The notes under the pieces were generated by a model that saw only the letters and a list, made by a program, of their open reading frames with translations, searched no databases and was not told the DNA's origin. 64,000 nucleotides of DNA from Solimonas flava DSM 18980 (GTDB taxonomy: Bacteria; Pseudomonadota; Gammaproteobacteria; Nevskiales; Nevskiaceae): the NCBI RefSeq assembly GCF_000426685.1, contig NZ_AUFV01000002.1, positions 186,001-250,000 of the forward strand, given 5' to 3'. The position numbers and the translations under genes were made by a program. Below, one piece after another: positions 35,173-45,171 of this stretch (position 1 is its first letter; each line of letters begins with the position of its first letter).

Positions 35173-37230
35173 ATGAACCTCAGCGCCTTCCTGCAGAACC
35201 TGCGTGGCCTCGAACGCAAGGGCCTCGCCGCACCGATCCTGCTGCTGATGGTGCTGGCGATGATGGTCGTGCCGCTGGCGACGCCGGTGCTCGATCTGAT
35301 GTTCACGCTGAACATCGCGATCGCCATCGTCGTGCTGCTCGGCGTCGTCTATGTGCTGCGGCCGATGGACTTCTCGGCGTTCCCGACCGTGCTGCTGTTC
35401 GTCACCCTGCTGCGTCTGGCGCTGAACGTCGCTTCGACGCGCGTCGTGCTGCTGCACGGCCACGAGGGCACGCACGCCGCCGGCCGCGTCATCGAGGCCT
35501 TCGGCAACTTCGTGGTCGGCGGCAACTACGCGGTCGGCTTCGTCGTCTTCATCATCCTGACGATCGTCAACTTCATGGTCGTCACCAAGGGTGCCGAGCG
35601 CGTCTCGGAAGTTTCGGCGCGCTTCATCCTGGATTCCTTGCCCGGCAAGCAGATGGCGATCGACGCCGATCTCAACGCCGGTCTGATGACGCGCGAGGAA
35701 GCGCGCGAGCGCCGCAACGAGGTGCGCGAGGAGGCCGACTTCTACGGTTCGATGGACGGCGCCAGCAAGTTCATTCGCGGCGACGCGCTGGCCGGCATCC
35801 TGATCCTGGTCATCAACGTCATCGGCGGCCTGCTGATCGGCACCATGCAGCACGGCCTCGGTCTGGCCGACGCGCTGAAGAACTACACGCTGCTGGCGAT
35901 CGGCGACGGTCTGGTCGCGCAGGTGCCGTCGCTGCTGCTGTCGACCGCGGTCGCCGTGCTGGTGACGCGCATGTCGAAGTCGCAGGACATGTCGCAGCAG
36001 GTCGTCGGCCAGGTCTTCGGCCAGCCGCGCGTGCTGGCGATCGCGGCGCTGGTGCTGGCGCTGATCGGCTTCGTGCCGGGCATGCCGAACCTCGTTTTCC
36101 TGCTGCTCGCCGCCGGCTGCGGCGGGCTTGCGTATCTGCTCGCCAAGCGGCAGCGCAGCGCCGCTGCCGCGCCGCCGCCGCCGGCCGCGCCGAGCGCGCC
36201 GGCCGAACTCGGCTGGGACGACGTCGGCCGCACCGACGCGATCGGCCTTGAAGTCGGCTATCGCCTGATCCCGATGGTCGACGCGCGCCAGGGCGGCGAG
36301 CTGATGGCGCGCATCAAGGGCGTGCGCAAGAAACTCACGCAGGACATCGGCTTTCTGATCCCGCCGGTGCACATCCGCGACAACCTCGAACTGCAGCCGT
36401 CGAGCTACCGCCTGCTGGTGCACGGCGTGCCGGTCGCTGAAAGCCAGGTCTATCCGGACCGCGATCTGGCGCTGAACCCCGGCCGCGTGTTCGGCACGCT
36501 CGACGGCATCCAGACCACCGATCCGTCGTTCGGCATGCCGGCGGTGTGGATCGAGCGCGGTGCGCGCGAGCACGCGCAGACGCTCGGCTACAGCGTCGTC
36601 GACTGCTCGACGGTGGTCGCCACGCATCTGTCGCAGGTGATCCAGAACCACGCGCACGAGCTGTTCGGCCACGACGAGGCGCAGGCGCTGCTCGCGCAGC
36701 TCGCCAAGCAGGCGCCGAAGCTCGCCGAGGATCTGGTGCCGAAGCTCTTGCCGCTGACCGTGTTCACGCGCGTGCTGCAGGCGCTGCTGGTCGAGCGCGT
36801 GCCGATCCGCCATCTGCGCGTGATCGCCGAGGCTTTGGCGGAGGGCGCCGCGCGCAGTCAGGATCCCGTCGCGCTCGCCGGCCATGTGCGCGTCGCGCTC
36901 GGGCGGCAGATCGTTCAGGAAATCAACGGCATGGCGCCGGAGCTGCCGGTGCTGACGCTGGGCGCGCCGCTGGAACAGGTCCTGCAGGACTCGCTCAAGA
37001 GCGGCGGTGCGGCGATCGAGCCGGGGCTGGCCGAACGCATGCACCGCTCGCTGGCTGAAAGCACACGCAAGCAGGAAGAGGCCGGGCAGCCGGCCGTGCT
37101 GCTGGTGCCCGCCGGCCTGCGACCGCTGCTCGCCCGATTCACCCGCCAGACCGTACCCGGATTGCACGTGCTGTCGTTCGACGAAGTTCCCGACAACAAG
37201 CGCATCCGCATGGTCGGCGCCATCGCCTGA
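35173..37230 (+). CDS. flhA: Flagellar biosynthesis protein FlhA
   Basis: Largest export-gate protein. 685 residues. About eight membrane helices (residues ~20-310) contain FPTVLLFVTLLRLALNVAST and the FHIPEP-family segment GAERVSEVSARFILDSLPGK then QMAIDADLNAG. A cytoplasmic C-terminal domain docks chaperones and late substrates. Lies 15 bases after flhB. Confidence 0.97.
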   Translation: MNLSAFLQNLRGLERKGLAAPILLLMVLAMMVVPLATPVLDLMFTLNIAIAIVVLLGVVYVLRPMDFSAFPTVLLFVTLLRLALNVASTRVVLLHGHEGTHAAGRVIEAFGNFVVGGNYAVGFVVFIILTIVNFMVVTKGAERVSEVSARFILDSLPGKQMAIDADLNAGLMTREEARERRNEVREEADFYGSMDGASKFIRGDALAGILILVINVIGGLLIGTMQHGLGLADALKNYTLLAIGDGLVAQVPSLLLSTAVAVLVTRMSKSQDMSQQVVGQVFGQPRVLAIAALVLALIGFVPGMPNLVFLLLAAGCGGLAYLLAKRQRSAAAAPPPPAAPSAPAELGWDDVGRTDAIGLEVGYRLIPMVDARQGGELMARIKGVRKKLTQDIGFLIPPVHIRDNLELQPSSYRLLVHGVPVAESQVYPDRDLALNPGRVFGTLDGIQTTDPSFGMPAVWIERGAREHAQTLGYSVVDCSTVVATHLSQVIQNHAHELFGHDEAQALLAQLAKQAPKLAEDLVPKLLPLTVFTRVLQALLVERVPIRHLRVIAEALAEGAARSQDPVALAGHVRVALGRQIVQEINGMAPELPVLTLGAPLEQVLQDSLKSGGAAIEPGLAERMHRSLAESTRKQEEAGQPAVLLVPAGLRPLLARFTRQTVPGLHVLSFDEVPDNKRIRMVGAIA

Positions 37231-37250
37231 GGTCGCGAAGAAGAGCTCGC

Positions 37251-38441
37251 ATGAAAATCAAGAGATTCCTGGCGAAGAACATGCGCGAGGCGATCCGCCT
37301 CGTCCGCGAGGAGCTGGGCCCGGAGGCGGTGATCCTGTCGAATCACCGCGCCGGCGACGGCATCGAAGTCGTCGCCGCCACCGACTACGACGCCGCGCTG
37401 ATGCAGCAGGCCGTGCGCCGCGCGGCGCCGCCGCCGGAGCCGCCGTCGTCACCGGCACCCGCACCGTCGCCGCCGGCGGGCGGCGGTCACGACCCGCTGC
37501 CGGCTCCGGCGCCGCCGCCGTCGCCGGAACTGCAGCAGCTGCGCCGCGAACTCGGCGGCATGCGCAAGCTGCTCGAATCGCAGATGGCCGGCATGGCCTG
37601 GCGCGAGCTGCGCGAGCATCCGCAGCGCCTGCGCGCGCTGCAGACGATGATCCAGCTCGGCGTCGAGCCGACGCTGGCGCGCGAGATCGCCGCCGAGCTG
37701 CCGGAGGCCAGCGACGACGAGCGCGCGCGCTTCCTGCCGCTCGGCCTGCTGACCCGGCGCCTGCCGGTGGTCCGCCACGACGTGCTGCTCGACGGCGGCG
37801 TCATCGCCCTGGTCGGGCCGACCGGCGCCGGCAAGACCACGACCCTCGCCAAGCTCGCGGCGCGCTACGCCGAGCGCCACGGCACGCGTGACCTGGCGCT
37901 GGTGACGACCGACCACTTCCGCGTCGGCGCCCAGGAGCAGCTGTTCACCTACGGCCGCCTGCTCGGCGTGCCGGTGCAGACCGCGGCCGGTCCCGACGAG
38001 CTGCGTGCGGTGCTGGCGCGGCTGTCGGACCGCAAGCTGGTGCTGATCGATACCGCCGGCGTCGGTCCGCGCGACGCGCAGCTGCAGGCCCAGCTCGCGG
38101 TCAAGGGCCACGGCGTGCAGAACTGGCTGGTGCTGTCGGCGACCACGCAGGCCGCCGATCTCGACGCCGTGATCCGCCGCTATGCGCCGGCCGCGCCGAA
38201 CGCCTGCGTGCTGACCAAGCTCGACGAAACGCTGCGCATCGGCGGCGTGCTGTCGGCGACGGTGCGCCACCATCTGCCGATCGCCTACTGCTGCGACGGC
38301 CAGCGTGTGCCCGAAGACCTCGAGCTGGCACGCGCCAACGCCCTCGTGCTGCGTGCGATGCAGCTCGCGCGGACCACGCCGGCCCGCGTCGACGACGCGA
38401 CGCTGGCCCTGCAGTTCGGAGCCGTCCATGCCGCACAGTGA
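37251..38441 (+). CDS. flhF: FlhF, SRP-type GTPase for polar flagellum placement
   Basis: Directs the flagellum to the pole. 396 residues. N-terminal basic domain (MKIKRFLAKNMREAIRLVRE), a Pro/Ala-rich linker (60-93), then the NG domain with G1 motif GPTGAGKTT (189-197), DTAGVGPRD and TKLDET. Its presence with FlhG indicates a polar flagellum. It overlaps flhG by 14 bases. Confidence 0.95.
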   Translation: MKIKRFLAKNMREAIRLVREELGPEAVILSNHRAGDGIEVVAATDYDAALMQQAVRRAAPPPEPPSSPAPAPSPPAGGGHDPLPAPAPPPSPELQQLRRELGGMRKLLESQMAGMAWRELREHPQRLRALQTMIQLGVEPTLAREIAAELPEASDDERARFLPLGLLTRRLPVVRHDVLLDGGVIALVGPTGAGKTTTLAKLAARYAERHGTRDLALVTTDHFRVGAQEQLFTYGRLLGVPVQTAAGPDELRAVLARLSDRKLVLIDTAGVGPRDAQLQAQLAVKGHGVQNWLVLSATTQAADLDAVIRRYAPAAPNACVLTKLDETLRIGGVLSATVRHHLPIAYCCDGQRVPEDLELARANALVLRAMQLARTTPARVDDATLALQFGAVHAAQ

Positions 38442-39312
38442 AATCACGGGTCAGGCCGCCGGCCTGCGCCGCCTGCGCACGCCCAAGCCGGTACAGGTCA
38501 TCGCCGTCACCAGCGGCAAGGGCGGCGTCGGCAAGACCTCGGTATCGGTCAACTTGGCGGTCGGCATGGCGCTCGACGGCAAGCGCGTGATGCTGCTCGA
38601 CGGCGACCTCGGCCTCGCCAACGTCGACGTCATGCTCGGTCTGCAGCCCTCGTACAACCTCTCGCACGTGATCGCCGGGCAGTGCTCGCTCGACGACACG
38701 CTGATCGAGGGCCCGGCCGGCGTCATGGTGGTGCCGGCGTCGAGCGGCAAGCGCAACATGGCCGAGCTGTCCGGTGCCGAGCACGCCGGCCTGGTGCGCG
38801 CGTTCTCGGACCTGCACCGGCCGCTCGACACGCTGATCGTCGATACCGCGGCCGGCATCGCCGACAGCGTCATCACCTTCTCGCAGGCCTCGCAGCAGGT
38901 GATCGTCGTCGTCACCAGCGACCCGCAATCGCTGACCGACGCCTACGCGCTGATCAAGGTCCTGAGCCGCGATCACGGCATCTACCGCGTCCACGTGCTC
39001 GCCAACCAGGTGCACTCGCCGCGCGAGGCGCGCGAGATCTTCGAGAACCTGCGCCGCGTGTCCGAGCGTTTCCTCGACATCACGCTGAGCTCGATGGGCT
39101 TCGTGCCGCACGACGACTGGCTCAAGCGTGCGGTGCGCCGCCAGTGCGCAGTGGTCTCGGCCTATCCGGCCGCACCGAGCGCGGTGGCGCTGCGCGAGCT
39201 GGCGCGCGTCGCCGCGAGCTGGGGACCGCCGCTCGGCGCGCGCGGCAATCTCGAGTTCTTCGTCGAACGCCTGATCGGCTCCGGCAACGCGCCGGCGGGA
39301 GTGAGCGCATGA
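38428..39312 (+). CDS. flhG: FlhG/FleN, MinD-like ATPase controlling flagellar number
   Basis: Antagonist of FleQ and FlhF that limits flagella to one. 294 residues. The deviant Walker A motif is SGKGGVGKTS (29-38), with LLDGDLGLANVDVMLG and VDTAAGIADSV. The ATG at 38428 lies within the flhF 3' end and has GGAG seven bases upstream. It couples to fliA by an ATGA overlap. Confidence 0.95.
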   Translation: MPHSEITGQAAGLRRLRTPKPVQVIAVTSGKGGVGKTSVSVNLAVGMALDGKRVMLLDGDLGLANVDVMLGLQPSYNLSHVIAGQCSLDDTLIEGPAGVMVVPASSGKRNMAELSGAEHAGLVRAFSDLHRPLDTLIVDTAAGIADSVITFSQASQQVIVVVTSDPQSLTDAYALIKVLSRDHGIYRVHVLANQVHSPREAREIFENLRRVSERFLDITLSSMGFVPHDDWLKRAVRRQCAVVSAYPAAPSAVALRELARVAASWGPPLGARGNLEFFVERLIGSGNAPAGVSA

Positions 39313-40043
39313 GCGGCGCAGCGATGCCGGCACGGCCGGCGCCGATGGACGAGGGCGAGCTGGTGCGCCAGCACGCCGATCTGGTCAAGCGCATCGCCCA
39401 CCACTTGGCGGCGCGGCTGCCGTCGAGTGTCGACGTCGACGATCTGATCCAGGCCGGCGTCATCGGCCTGATCGAGGCGGCGCGCCATTACAACGGCACG
39501 CGCGGCGCCTCGTTCGAGACCTACGCCGGCATCCGCATCCGCGGCGCGATGCTCGACGAGCTGCGCCAGACCGACTGGGCGCCGCGCTCGGTGCACCGCC
39601 GCGACCGCGAGGTCGCCGAGGCGATCCGCGAGATCGAGCAGGCGCGCGGCCGCGAGGCGCGCGATCAGGAGATCGCCGAGCATCTGAAGATCGGCCTGGC
39701 CGAATACCACGCGATCGTCCACGACGCCGCCCGTTGCCAGGTGCTGAGCCTCGATGACGGCGGCGAGGACGGCGACGAGACGCTCGATGCGCACGATCCG
39801 GGCGACGGGCCGCTGCAGCACCTGCAGCACGCCGAGTTCCAGCGCGAGCTGGCGCGGGCGATCGCCGAGCTGCCGGAACGCGAGCGTCTGGTGCTGTCGC
39901 TGTACTACGAGCGCGAGCTGAACCTGCGCGAGATCGGCGCGGTGCTGAAAGTCAGCGAGAGCCGCGTCTGCCAGATCCACGGCCAGGCGCTGCTGCGTCT
40001 GCGCGCGCGGCTCAAGTTATGGCGTGAGGCGGCCGCTATCTAG
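39309..40043 (+). CDS. fliA: Flagellar sigma factor sigma-28 (FliA)
   Basis: Directs transcription of late genes (flagellin, motility, chemotaxis). 244 residues. Region 2 includes [21 protein letters not shown] and [18 protein letters not shown]; region 4 includes [30 protein letters not shown] in the helix-turn-helix. The ATG at 39309 overlaps the flhG stop. Confidence 0.96.
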   Translation: MSGAAMPARPAPMDEGELVRQHADLVKRIAHHLAARLPSSVDVDDLIQAGVIGLIEAARHYNGTRGASFETYAGIRIRGAMLDELRQTDWAPRSVHRRDREVAEAIREIEQARGREARDQEIAEHLKIGLAEYHAIVHDAARCQVLSLDDGGEDGDETLDAHDPGDGPLQHLQHAEFQRELARAIAELPERERLVLSLYYERELNLREIGAVLKVSESRVCQIHGQALLRLRARLKLWREAAAI

Positions 40044-40095
40044 CAAAACGGCGTCCGCGGCGCGCCGCCGTTTCCCCCAACACGGAAAGGGACCG

Positions 40096-40488
40096 ATGGA
40101 CAAGAACATGAAGATCCTCGTCGTCGACGACTTCTCGACGATGCGCCGCATCGTGCGCAACCTGCTCGGCGATCTCGGCTACAGCCAGATCACCGAAGCC
40201 GACGACGGCAAGACCGCCTGGCCGCTGCTGCAGGCCGGCAGCTTCGACTTCGTCGTCACCGACTGGAACATGCCGGGCATGACCGGCATCGAGCTGCTGC
40301 GTGCGATCCGCGCCGACGCGCGCATCGGCAAGACGCCGGTGCTGATGGTGACTGCCGAGGCGCAGCGCGACCAGATCATCGAGGCCGCACAGGCCGGCGT
40401 GAACGGCTACATCATCAAGCCGTTCAACGCGGTCACGCTCAAGGAGAAGATCGACAAGATCTTCCAGCGCATCGGCGAGACGGCCTGA
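40096..40488 (+). CDS. cheY: Chemotaxis response regulator CheY
   Basis: Phosphorylated by CheA and binds FliM to reverse rotation. 130 residues. D11-D12 (VVDDFSTMR), phospho-acceptor D56 ([10 protein letters not shown]) and K108 (YIIKPF) are in place, and [17 protein letters not shown] is typical of motor-binding CheY. Lies four bases before cheZ. Confidence 0.96.
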   Translation: MDKNMKILVVDDFSTMRRIVRNLLGDLGYSQITEADDGKTAWPLLQAGSFDFVVTDWNMPGMTGIELLRAIRADARIGKTPVLMVTAEAQRDQIIEAAQAGVNGYIIKPFNAVTLKEKIDKIFQRIGETA

Positions 40489-40492
40489 GGCC

Positions 40493-41167
40493 ATGAGCGC
40501 GCCCAGCGAAGATCGCGAGCTGCTGATCGGCGCCCTGCGCGCCTGGCTCGAACGGCTCGAAAGCGGCGGCAGCATCGACGCGCCGCCGGCGCTGGCCGAG
40601 CTGCTGCAGATGCAGGATCACGCCTTCTACCGGCAGGTCGCCGAGCTGACGCGGCGTCTGCATACGGCGGTCGTCGAGCTGCGCCTCGACGAGCGCCTGT
40701 CGCGGCTGGCCGGCGACGCGATTCCCGACGCGCGCTCGCGCCTGCATCACGTCGTGCACATGACCGAGGCGGCGGCGCACCGCACGCTCGATCTGGTCGA
40801 CCAGATGCGCGGCATCGCCGCGCATATCGCGCAAGGCGCCGCGGCGCTGCAGGATCAGGGCACCGCGCCGCTCGCCGCGGCGCTGCAGGCCGACGCGCAG
40901 GCGCTGCGCGGCAAGCTCAGCGAGCTGGCGACCGCGCAGGAATACCAAGACCTCACCGGCCAGATCATCAAGCGCATCATCACCCTGGTCGAGGATGTCG
41001 AGGCGGCGCTGCTCGAACTGCTCGGCGCGCACGCCGGCGCCCTCAAGACCCCGGCGCCGATGCCGATACCCGAAACGAAGGCGGCGTTGGCCGGTCCCGC
41101 ATTGCCGGGGCAGGAGACAACCAGCCAGCAGGACGCCGACGCGCTGCTCGCCAGCCTCGGCGTCTGA
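40493..41167 (+). CDS. cheZ: CheY-P phosphatase CheZ
   Basis: Removes phosphate from CheY. 224 residues, mainly a long helical hairpin. The catalytic Gln is expected in TAQEYQDLTGQIIKRI. The C-terminal CheY-docking peptide is DADALLASLGV, like the E. coli tail. It sits between cheY and cheA. Confidence 0.94.
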   Translation: MSAPSEDRELLIGALRAWLERLESGGSIDAPPALAELLQMQDHAFYRQVAELTRRLHTAVVELRLDERLSRLAGDAIPDARSRLHHVVHMTEAAAHRTLDLVDQMRGIAAHIAQGAAALQDQGTAPLAAALQADAQALRGKLSELATAQEYQDLTGQIIKRIITLVEDVEAALLELLGAHAGALKTPAPMPIPETKAALAGPALPGQETTSQQDADALLASLGV

Positions 41168-41218
41168 CCCGACAGTCCACGGCCGCGCGCGATCGCCGCG
41201 CAAGGGCAACGTGAGCGC

Positions 41219-42997
41219 ATGAGCAGCGACGACGACATCCGTGCCGATTTTCTCGCCGAGGCCGGCGAGCTCATCGAGCAGCTGGCCACGCAGCTGATCG
41301 CGCTGGAACGCGAGCCGCAGGACGCCGAGCTGCTCAACGCGGTGTTCCGCGCTTTCCACACGATCAAGGGCGGCGCCGGCTTCCTGATGCTGGCGCCGCT
41401 GGTCGACGTCTGCCACGCCGCCGAGGATGTGCTCAATGCGGTGCGCGGCCGCCGCCGCGTGCTCGACGCCGCCGTCATGGATGCGGTGTTGCAGGCGGTC
41501 GACGCGGTCCAGCAGATGATGGCGGAGCTGCAGGCCGGCGCGGCGCCGTCGGCAGCGGCGCCGGAGCTGCTGATGACGCTGCACGGCCTGCTCGACGGGC
41601 AGGCGCCGGCCGTTCCGGCCGCCGTGGCCGCGACCGTGCCGGCGGTGTCCGCCGCCGACACCATCAGCGACGACGAATTCGAAGCGCTGCTCGACCAGCT
41701 GCAGGGCAAGGCCGGCGCACCGCCGCTGCCGTCCGCGCCGACCGCGCCGCGTATCGCGCCGCCGCCCGCGATGCCGTCTGCTGCGCCGGCCGCCGCGCCG
41801 GCGCCGGTCATGGTGCGCGCCGAGGCCGAGACGATCCGCGTCGAGACGCACAAGCTCGATCAGCTGATGAACCTGATCGGCGAGCTGGTGCTGGTTCGCA
41901 ACCGGCTCAAGGCGGTCAAGCCGCTGCTCGAAGAGCCCGCGGCGCGCGCGGTCGGCGAGCTCGACTTCATCACGCGCAGCCTGCAGAACACCGTCGCGCA
42001 GGTGCGCATGCAGCCGATCGGCAAGGTCTTTTCGCGCTTTCCGAAGCTGGCGCGCGACATCGCCCGCCAGCTCGGCAAGCAGGTCGAGGTGGTGCTCGAA
42101 GGCGAGGACACCGAGCTCGACAAGAACCTCGTCGACGCGCTCGCCGATCCGCTCGTGCACATGGTGCGCAACAGCGTCGATCACGGCCTGGAGACGCCGG
42201 ACCGGCGCCTGGCGGCCGGCAAGCTGCAGGTCGGACGGCTGTGGCTGCGCGCCAGCCAGACCGGCGACCACATCCGCATCGAGATCCGCGACGACGGCGC
42301 CGGCATCGACGCCGCGCGCGTGCGCGACAAGGCGGTCGAGAAGGGCCTGATCGACGCCGACACGGCGGCGATGCTGTCGCCGGCCGACTGCCTGCAGCTG
42401 ATCTTCCTGCCGGGCTTCAGCACCAAGGAGCAGGTCTCGGACCTGTCCGGACGCGGCGTCGGCATGGACGTGGTGATGTCGCGCATCAAGCGCCTCAACG
42501 GCAGCGTCGAGCTCGATTCGGTGGTCGGCGGCGGCACCACGCTGCGCATCCGCGTGCCGCTGACGCTGGCGGTGCTGGCGGTGCTGATCGTGCGTTGCGA
42601 CGGCCGCCGCCTGGCGCTGCCGCTGGCGCCGGTCAGCGACGTGCTGCTGCTCGACGAATCGCAGCTGGCGCGCGACGCCGGCTGGGATGTGCTGCGCGTA
42701 CGCGGCGAGCCGCTGCGCCTGGTCCATCTCGACCGCTGGCTGGGTCTCGCGCCGCTGCCGGGACCGCGTCACGTGGTGGTGATGCAGGACGGCGACGAGC
42801 GCTACGGCTTCGTCGTGCGCGAAGTGCTCGGCCGCGAGGAGATCGTCGTCAAGCCGCTCGGCGCCAGCCTGCGCGGCCTGGCCGGCGTCGCCGGCGCCAC
42901 GGTGATGCCGGACGGCGGCATCGCGCTGATCGTCGATGCCACCGGCCTGGTCGCCGCGGCGCGCGCGCAGACCGTGGAGGGCGCGGCGCATGGATAA
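41219..42997 (+). CDS. cheA: Chemotaxis histidine kinase CheA, copy 1
   Basis: Autophosphorylating kinase of the flagellar chemotaxis pathway. 592 residues. Hpt domain with phospho-His H47 (FRAFHTIKGGAG); an Ala/Pro linker with an ISDDEFEALLDQL peptide (about residues 143-157) where a P2 domain would be; dimerisation/kinase domains with NSVDHGLE, DDGAGID and GRGVGMDVV; C-terminal CheW-like domain. No full CheY-binding P2 domain is visible. It follows cheZ by 51 bases and overlaps motC by eight bases. Confidence 0.95.
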   Translation: MSSDDDIRADFLAEAGELIEQLATQLIALEREPQDAELLNAVFRAFHTIKGGAGFLMLAPLVDVCHAAEDVLNAVRGRRRVLDAAVMDAVLQAVDAVQQMMAELQAGAAPSAAAPELLMTLHGLLDGQAPAVPAAVAATVPAVSAADTISDDEFEALLDQLQGKAGAPPLPSAPTAPRIAPPPAMPSAAPAAAPAPVMVRAEAETIRVETHKLDQLMNLIGELVLVRNRLKAVKPLLEEPAARAVGELDFITRSLQNTVAQVRMQPIGKVFSRFPKLARDIARQLGKQVEVVLEGEDTELDKNLVDALADPLVHMVRNSVDHGLETPDRRLAAGKLQVGRLWLRASQTGDHIRIEIRDDGAGIDAARVRDKAVEKGLIDADTAAMLSPADCLQLIFLPGFSTKEQVSDLSGRGVGMDVVMSRIKRLNGSVELDSVVGGGTTLRIRVPLTLAVLAVLIVRCDGRRLALPLAPVSDVLLLDESQLARDAGWDVLRVRGEPLRLVHLDRWLGLAPLPGPRHVVVMQDGDERYGFVVREVLGREEIVVKPLGASLRGLAGVAGATVMPDGGIALIVDATGLVAAARAQTVEGAAHG

Positions 42998-43730
42998 GCT
43001 CTCGCTGGCCGGCATCGCGCTGGCGCTGGTCGCGGTGATCGGCGGCTCGATCCTCAAGGGCGCCGGCGTCGAGGCGCTGCTGTCGCCGGCGGCGTTCACG
43101 ATCGTCATCCTCGGCACGCTGGCGTCGATCTTCCTGCACACGCCGATGAGCGTGTTCATGCACGGCATGAAGATGGCGAAGATGGTGCTGATGCCGCCGC
43201 GCCACGACACCCAGGCGCTGATCGAGCGCATCGTCGGCTGGAGCGGCGTGGCCCGCAAGCAGGGCCTGCTGGCGCTCGAAGGCGAGGTCGAGGCGGAGAG
43301 CGATCCGTTCGTCAAGAAGGGGCTGCAGATGCTGGTCGACGGCGCCGAGCCGGACGCCATCCGCAGCATCCTCGAAGTCGAGGTGCAGACGCGCGAGCAC
43401 CTCGATCTGCAGGGCGCCAAGGTCTTCGAGGGCATGGGCATCTACGCGCCGACGCTCGGCATCATCGGCGCGGTGATGGGCCTGATGGCGGTGCTCAAGA
43501 ATCTCGCCGATCCGAGCAAGCTCGGCCACGGCATCGCCGCCGCGTTCGTCGCCACGATCTACGGCATCGGCAGCGCCAATCTCTTCTTCCTGCCGATGGC
43601 GGCCAAGCTCAAGGCCGTGGTCGCCGACCAGACGCGCGTGCGCGAGATGCTGATCGAGGGCCTGATCTCGATCTCGCAGGGCGAGAATCCGCGCAACATC
43701 GAAAGCAAGCTGCGCGGGTACTTTCACTGA
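42990..43730 (+). CDS. motC: Flagellar stator protein MotC (MotA family)
   Basis: Ion-channel half of the stator. 246 residues with four membrane segments. ILGTLASIFLHTPMSVFMHG and the GIYAPTLGIIGAVMGLMAVL helix with the channel-lining Pro/Thr/Gly are typical of MotA/PomA proteins. The start ATG at 42990 lies inside the cheA end. ATG overlap with motD. Confidence 0.93.
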   Translation: MDKLSLAGIALALVAVIGGSILKGAGVEALLSPAAFTIVILGTLASIFLHTPMSVFMHGMKMAKMVLMPPRHDTQALIERIVGWSGVARKQGLLALEGEVEAESDPFVKKGLQMLVDGAEPDAIRSILEVEVQTREHLDLQGAKVFEGMGIYAPTLGIIGAVMGLMAVLKNLADPSKLGHGIAAAFVATIYGIGSANLFFLPMAAKLKAVVADQTRVREMLIEGLISISQGENPRNIESKLRGYFH

Positions 43731-44710
43731 TGGCCAGGCGCAAGGCGCACGAAGACCACGTCAATCACGAAGCCTGGGCGATTCCCTACGGCGACCTGCT
43801 GACGCTGCTGCTGGCCTTCTTCGTGGTGATGTACGCGGTCTCCTCGGTCAACGAAGGGCGCTATCGCGTGCTCGCCGACTCGCTGTCGCAGGCCTTCGGC
43901 GGACCGCCGAAATCGGTGCGCCCGATCCAGCTCGGCGACAAGCCGGAGAAGGGCACGCAGGCCGACGCCATGTTCACCTCGCCGAGCATGCGCGGCTTCG
44001 AGACCGAGCCGTCGCGCCTGCAGAACGGCCGCGCCGGCACGCGCGTCGGCGGCCGCCCGGTGCCGGATGCCGGTGGCGGGCGCGAAGCCGCCGGCGGGCC
44101 GCCGGAAGCGCTCCAGCGCATGTCCGAAGCCGTGCAGCGGGCGATGCAGGATCTGATCCGCGAACAGCTGGTGACGGTGCGCCGCAACGAGCACTGGCTG
44201 GAGATCGAGATCCGCACCGACATCCTGTTCGCCAGCGGCGTCGCCCAGATCGCGCCGGAGGCGGTGCCGATCCTCGACCAGCTCGCCGGCATTCTCGCGC
44301 CGTTCCCGAATCCGCTGCGCATCGAGGGCTACACCGACGACCGGCCGATCGCGACCAGCGTGTTCCCGTCGAACTGGGAGCTGTCGGCGGCCCGCGCGGC
44401 CAGCGTCGTGCACCTGTTCATGCAGGCCGGCGTGGCGCCGGCGCGGATGAGCGTCGCCGGCTTCGGCGAATACCGGCCGGTCGCCGGCAACGACAGCGCC
44501 GAAGGCCGCAACCGCAACCGCCGTGTCGTGGTCGTGGTGATGGCGGCCGACGACGGCGGCGTGCCGGCCGATGCGCTGCCGCCGCCGGCGGCGGCAACTC
44601 CGGCCGCCGGACCGGCGGCCGAAACCGCACCGGTGCCGGCCGCGTCGGCCGCGTCGGCGGTGTCCGGAGCGGTGGCACCGACGCCGGCGCCGGCGGGGCA
44701 GGCCTCGTGA
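43730..44710 (+). CDS. motD: Flagellar stator protein MotD (MotB family)
   Basis: Peptidoglycan-anchored stator half. 326 residues. One N-terminal membrane helix holds the ion-binding Asp (IPYGDLLTLLLAFFVVMYAVSS, Asp about residue 22). A disordered linker follows, then the OmpA-like domain with IEGYTDDRP and FGEYRPVAGNDSAEGRNRNRR split over two motifs. The C-terminal ~45 residues are Ala/Pro-rich. Confidence 0.94.
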   Translation: MARRKAHEDHVNHEAWAIPYGDLLTLLLAFFVVMYAVSSVNEGRYRVLADSLSQAFGGPPKSVRPIQLGDKPEKGTQADAMFTSPSMRGFETEPSRLQNGRAGTRVGGRPVPDAGGGREAAGGPPEALQRMSEAVQRAMQDLIREQLVTVRRNEHWLEIEIRTDILFASGVAQIAPEAVPILDQLAGILAPFPNPLRIEGYTDDRPIATSVFPSNWELSAARAASVVHLFMQAGVAPARMSVAGFGEYRPVAGNDSAEGRNRNRRVVVVVMAADDGGVPADALPPPAAATPAAGPAAETAPVPAASAASAVSGAVAPTPAPAGQAS

Positions 44711-45171
44711 GCGAAGCGGCGAAGCGCGAGGACGCGGTCGCGCGCTGGGTCTGCTTCGGGCTCGGCGCGCAGGACTACGGCCTGCCGATCACGCAGGTGC
44801 ACGAAGTGCTGCGCCTGGCGCCGATCGAGCCGGTGCCCGGCGCGCCGGACGTGGTGCCGGGCGTGATGAACCTGCGTGGCCAGGTCGTCACCGTGATCGA
44901 CCTGCGCCGCTATCTGCGGCTGCCGGCGCCGGCGCCGAGCGCCGATGCGCGCATCGTCGTCGTCGTCCACGACGGCGAGACCTTCGGCCTGCTGGTCGAT
45001 CGCATCGGCCAGGTCTCGAAGATCGCCGCCGACGCCATCAAGCCGCTGCCGGACCTGCACCGCGACGGCGATCCGTTCCGCTTCGTCGGCGTCGTCGCCG
45101 GCGAGCACGGGCTGCTGACGCTGCTCGACGTCGACGCCCTGCTCGGCGCCTTCAGGATCGGCGCCCGCTGA
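44707..45171 (+). CDS. cheW: Chemotaxis coupling protein CheW, copy 1
   Basis: Links receptors to CheA. 154 residues with the usual fold: VCFGLGAQDYGLPITQVHEV, GAPDVVPGVMNLRGQVVTVI, FGLLVDRIGQVSKI. GTG start overlapping the motD stop. After it there are 246 bases without a gene before the first receptor. Confidence 0.92.
   Translation: MSEAAKREDAVARWVCFGLGAQDYGLPITQVHEVLRLAPIEPVPGAPDVVPGVMNLRGQVVTVIDLRRYLRLPAPAPSADARIVVVVHDGETFGLLVDRIGQVSKIAADAIKPLPDLHRDGDPFRFVGVVAGEHGLLTLLDVDALLGAFRIGAR

Noticed and set aside
33862-37167. A 1,101-codon open frame on the minus strand opposite flhB and flhA
   Set aside because: It is antisense to two certain genes, has a His/Arg/Asp-rich low-complexity product and arises from the strong GC bias at third positions.
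40439-43441. A 1,000-codon open frame on the minus strand opposite cheZ, cheA and motC
   Set aside because: Same reason: antisense shadow of well-supported overlapping genes, with no domain pattern or ribosome-binding site.
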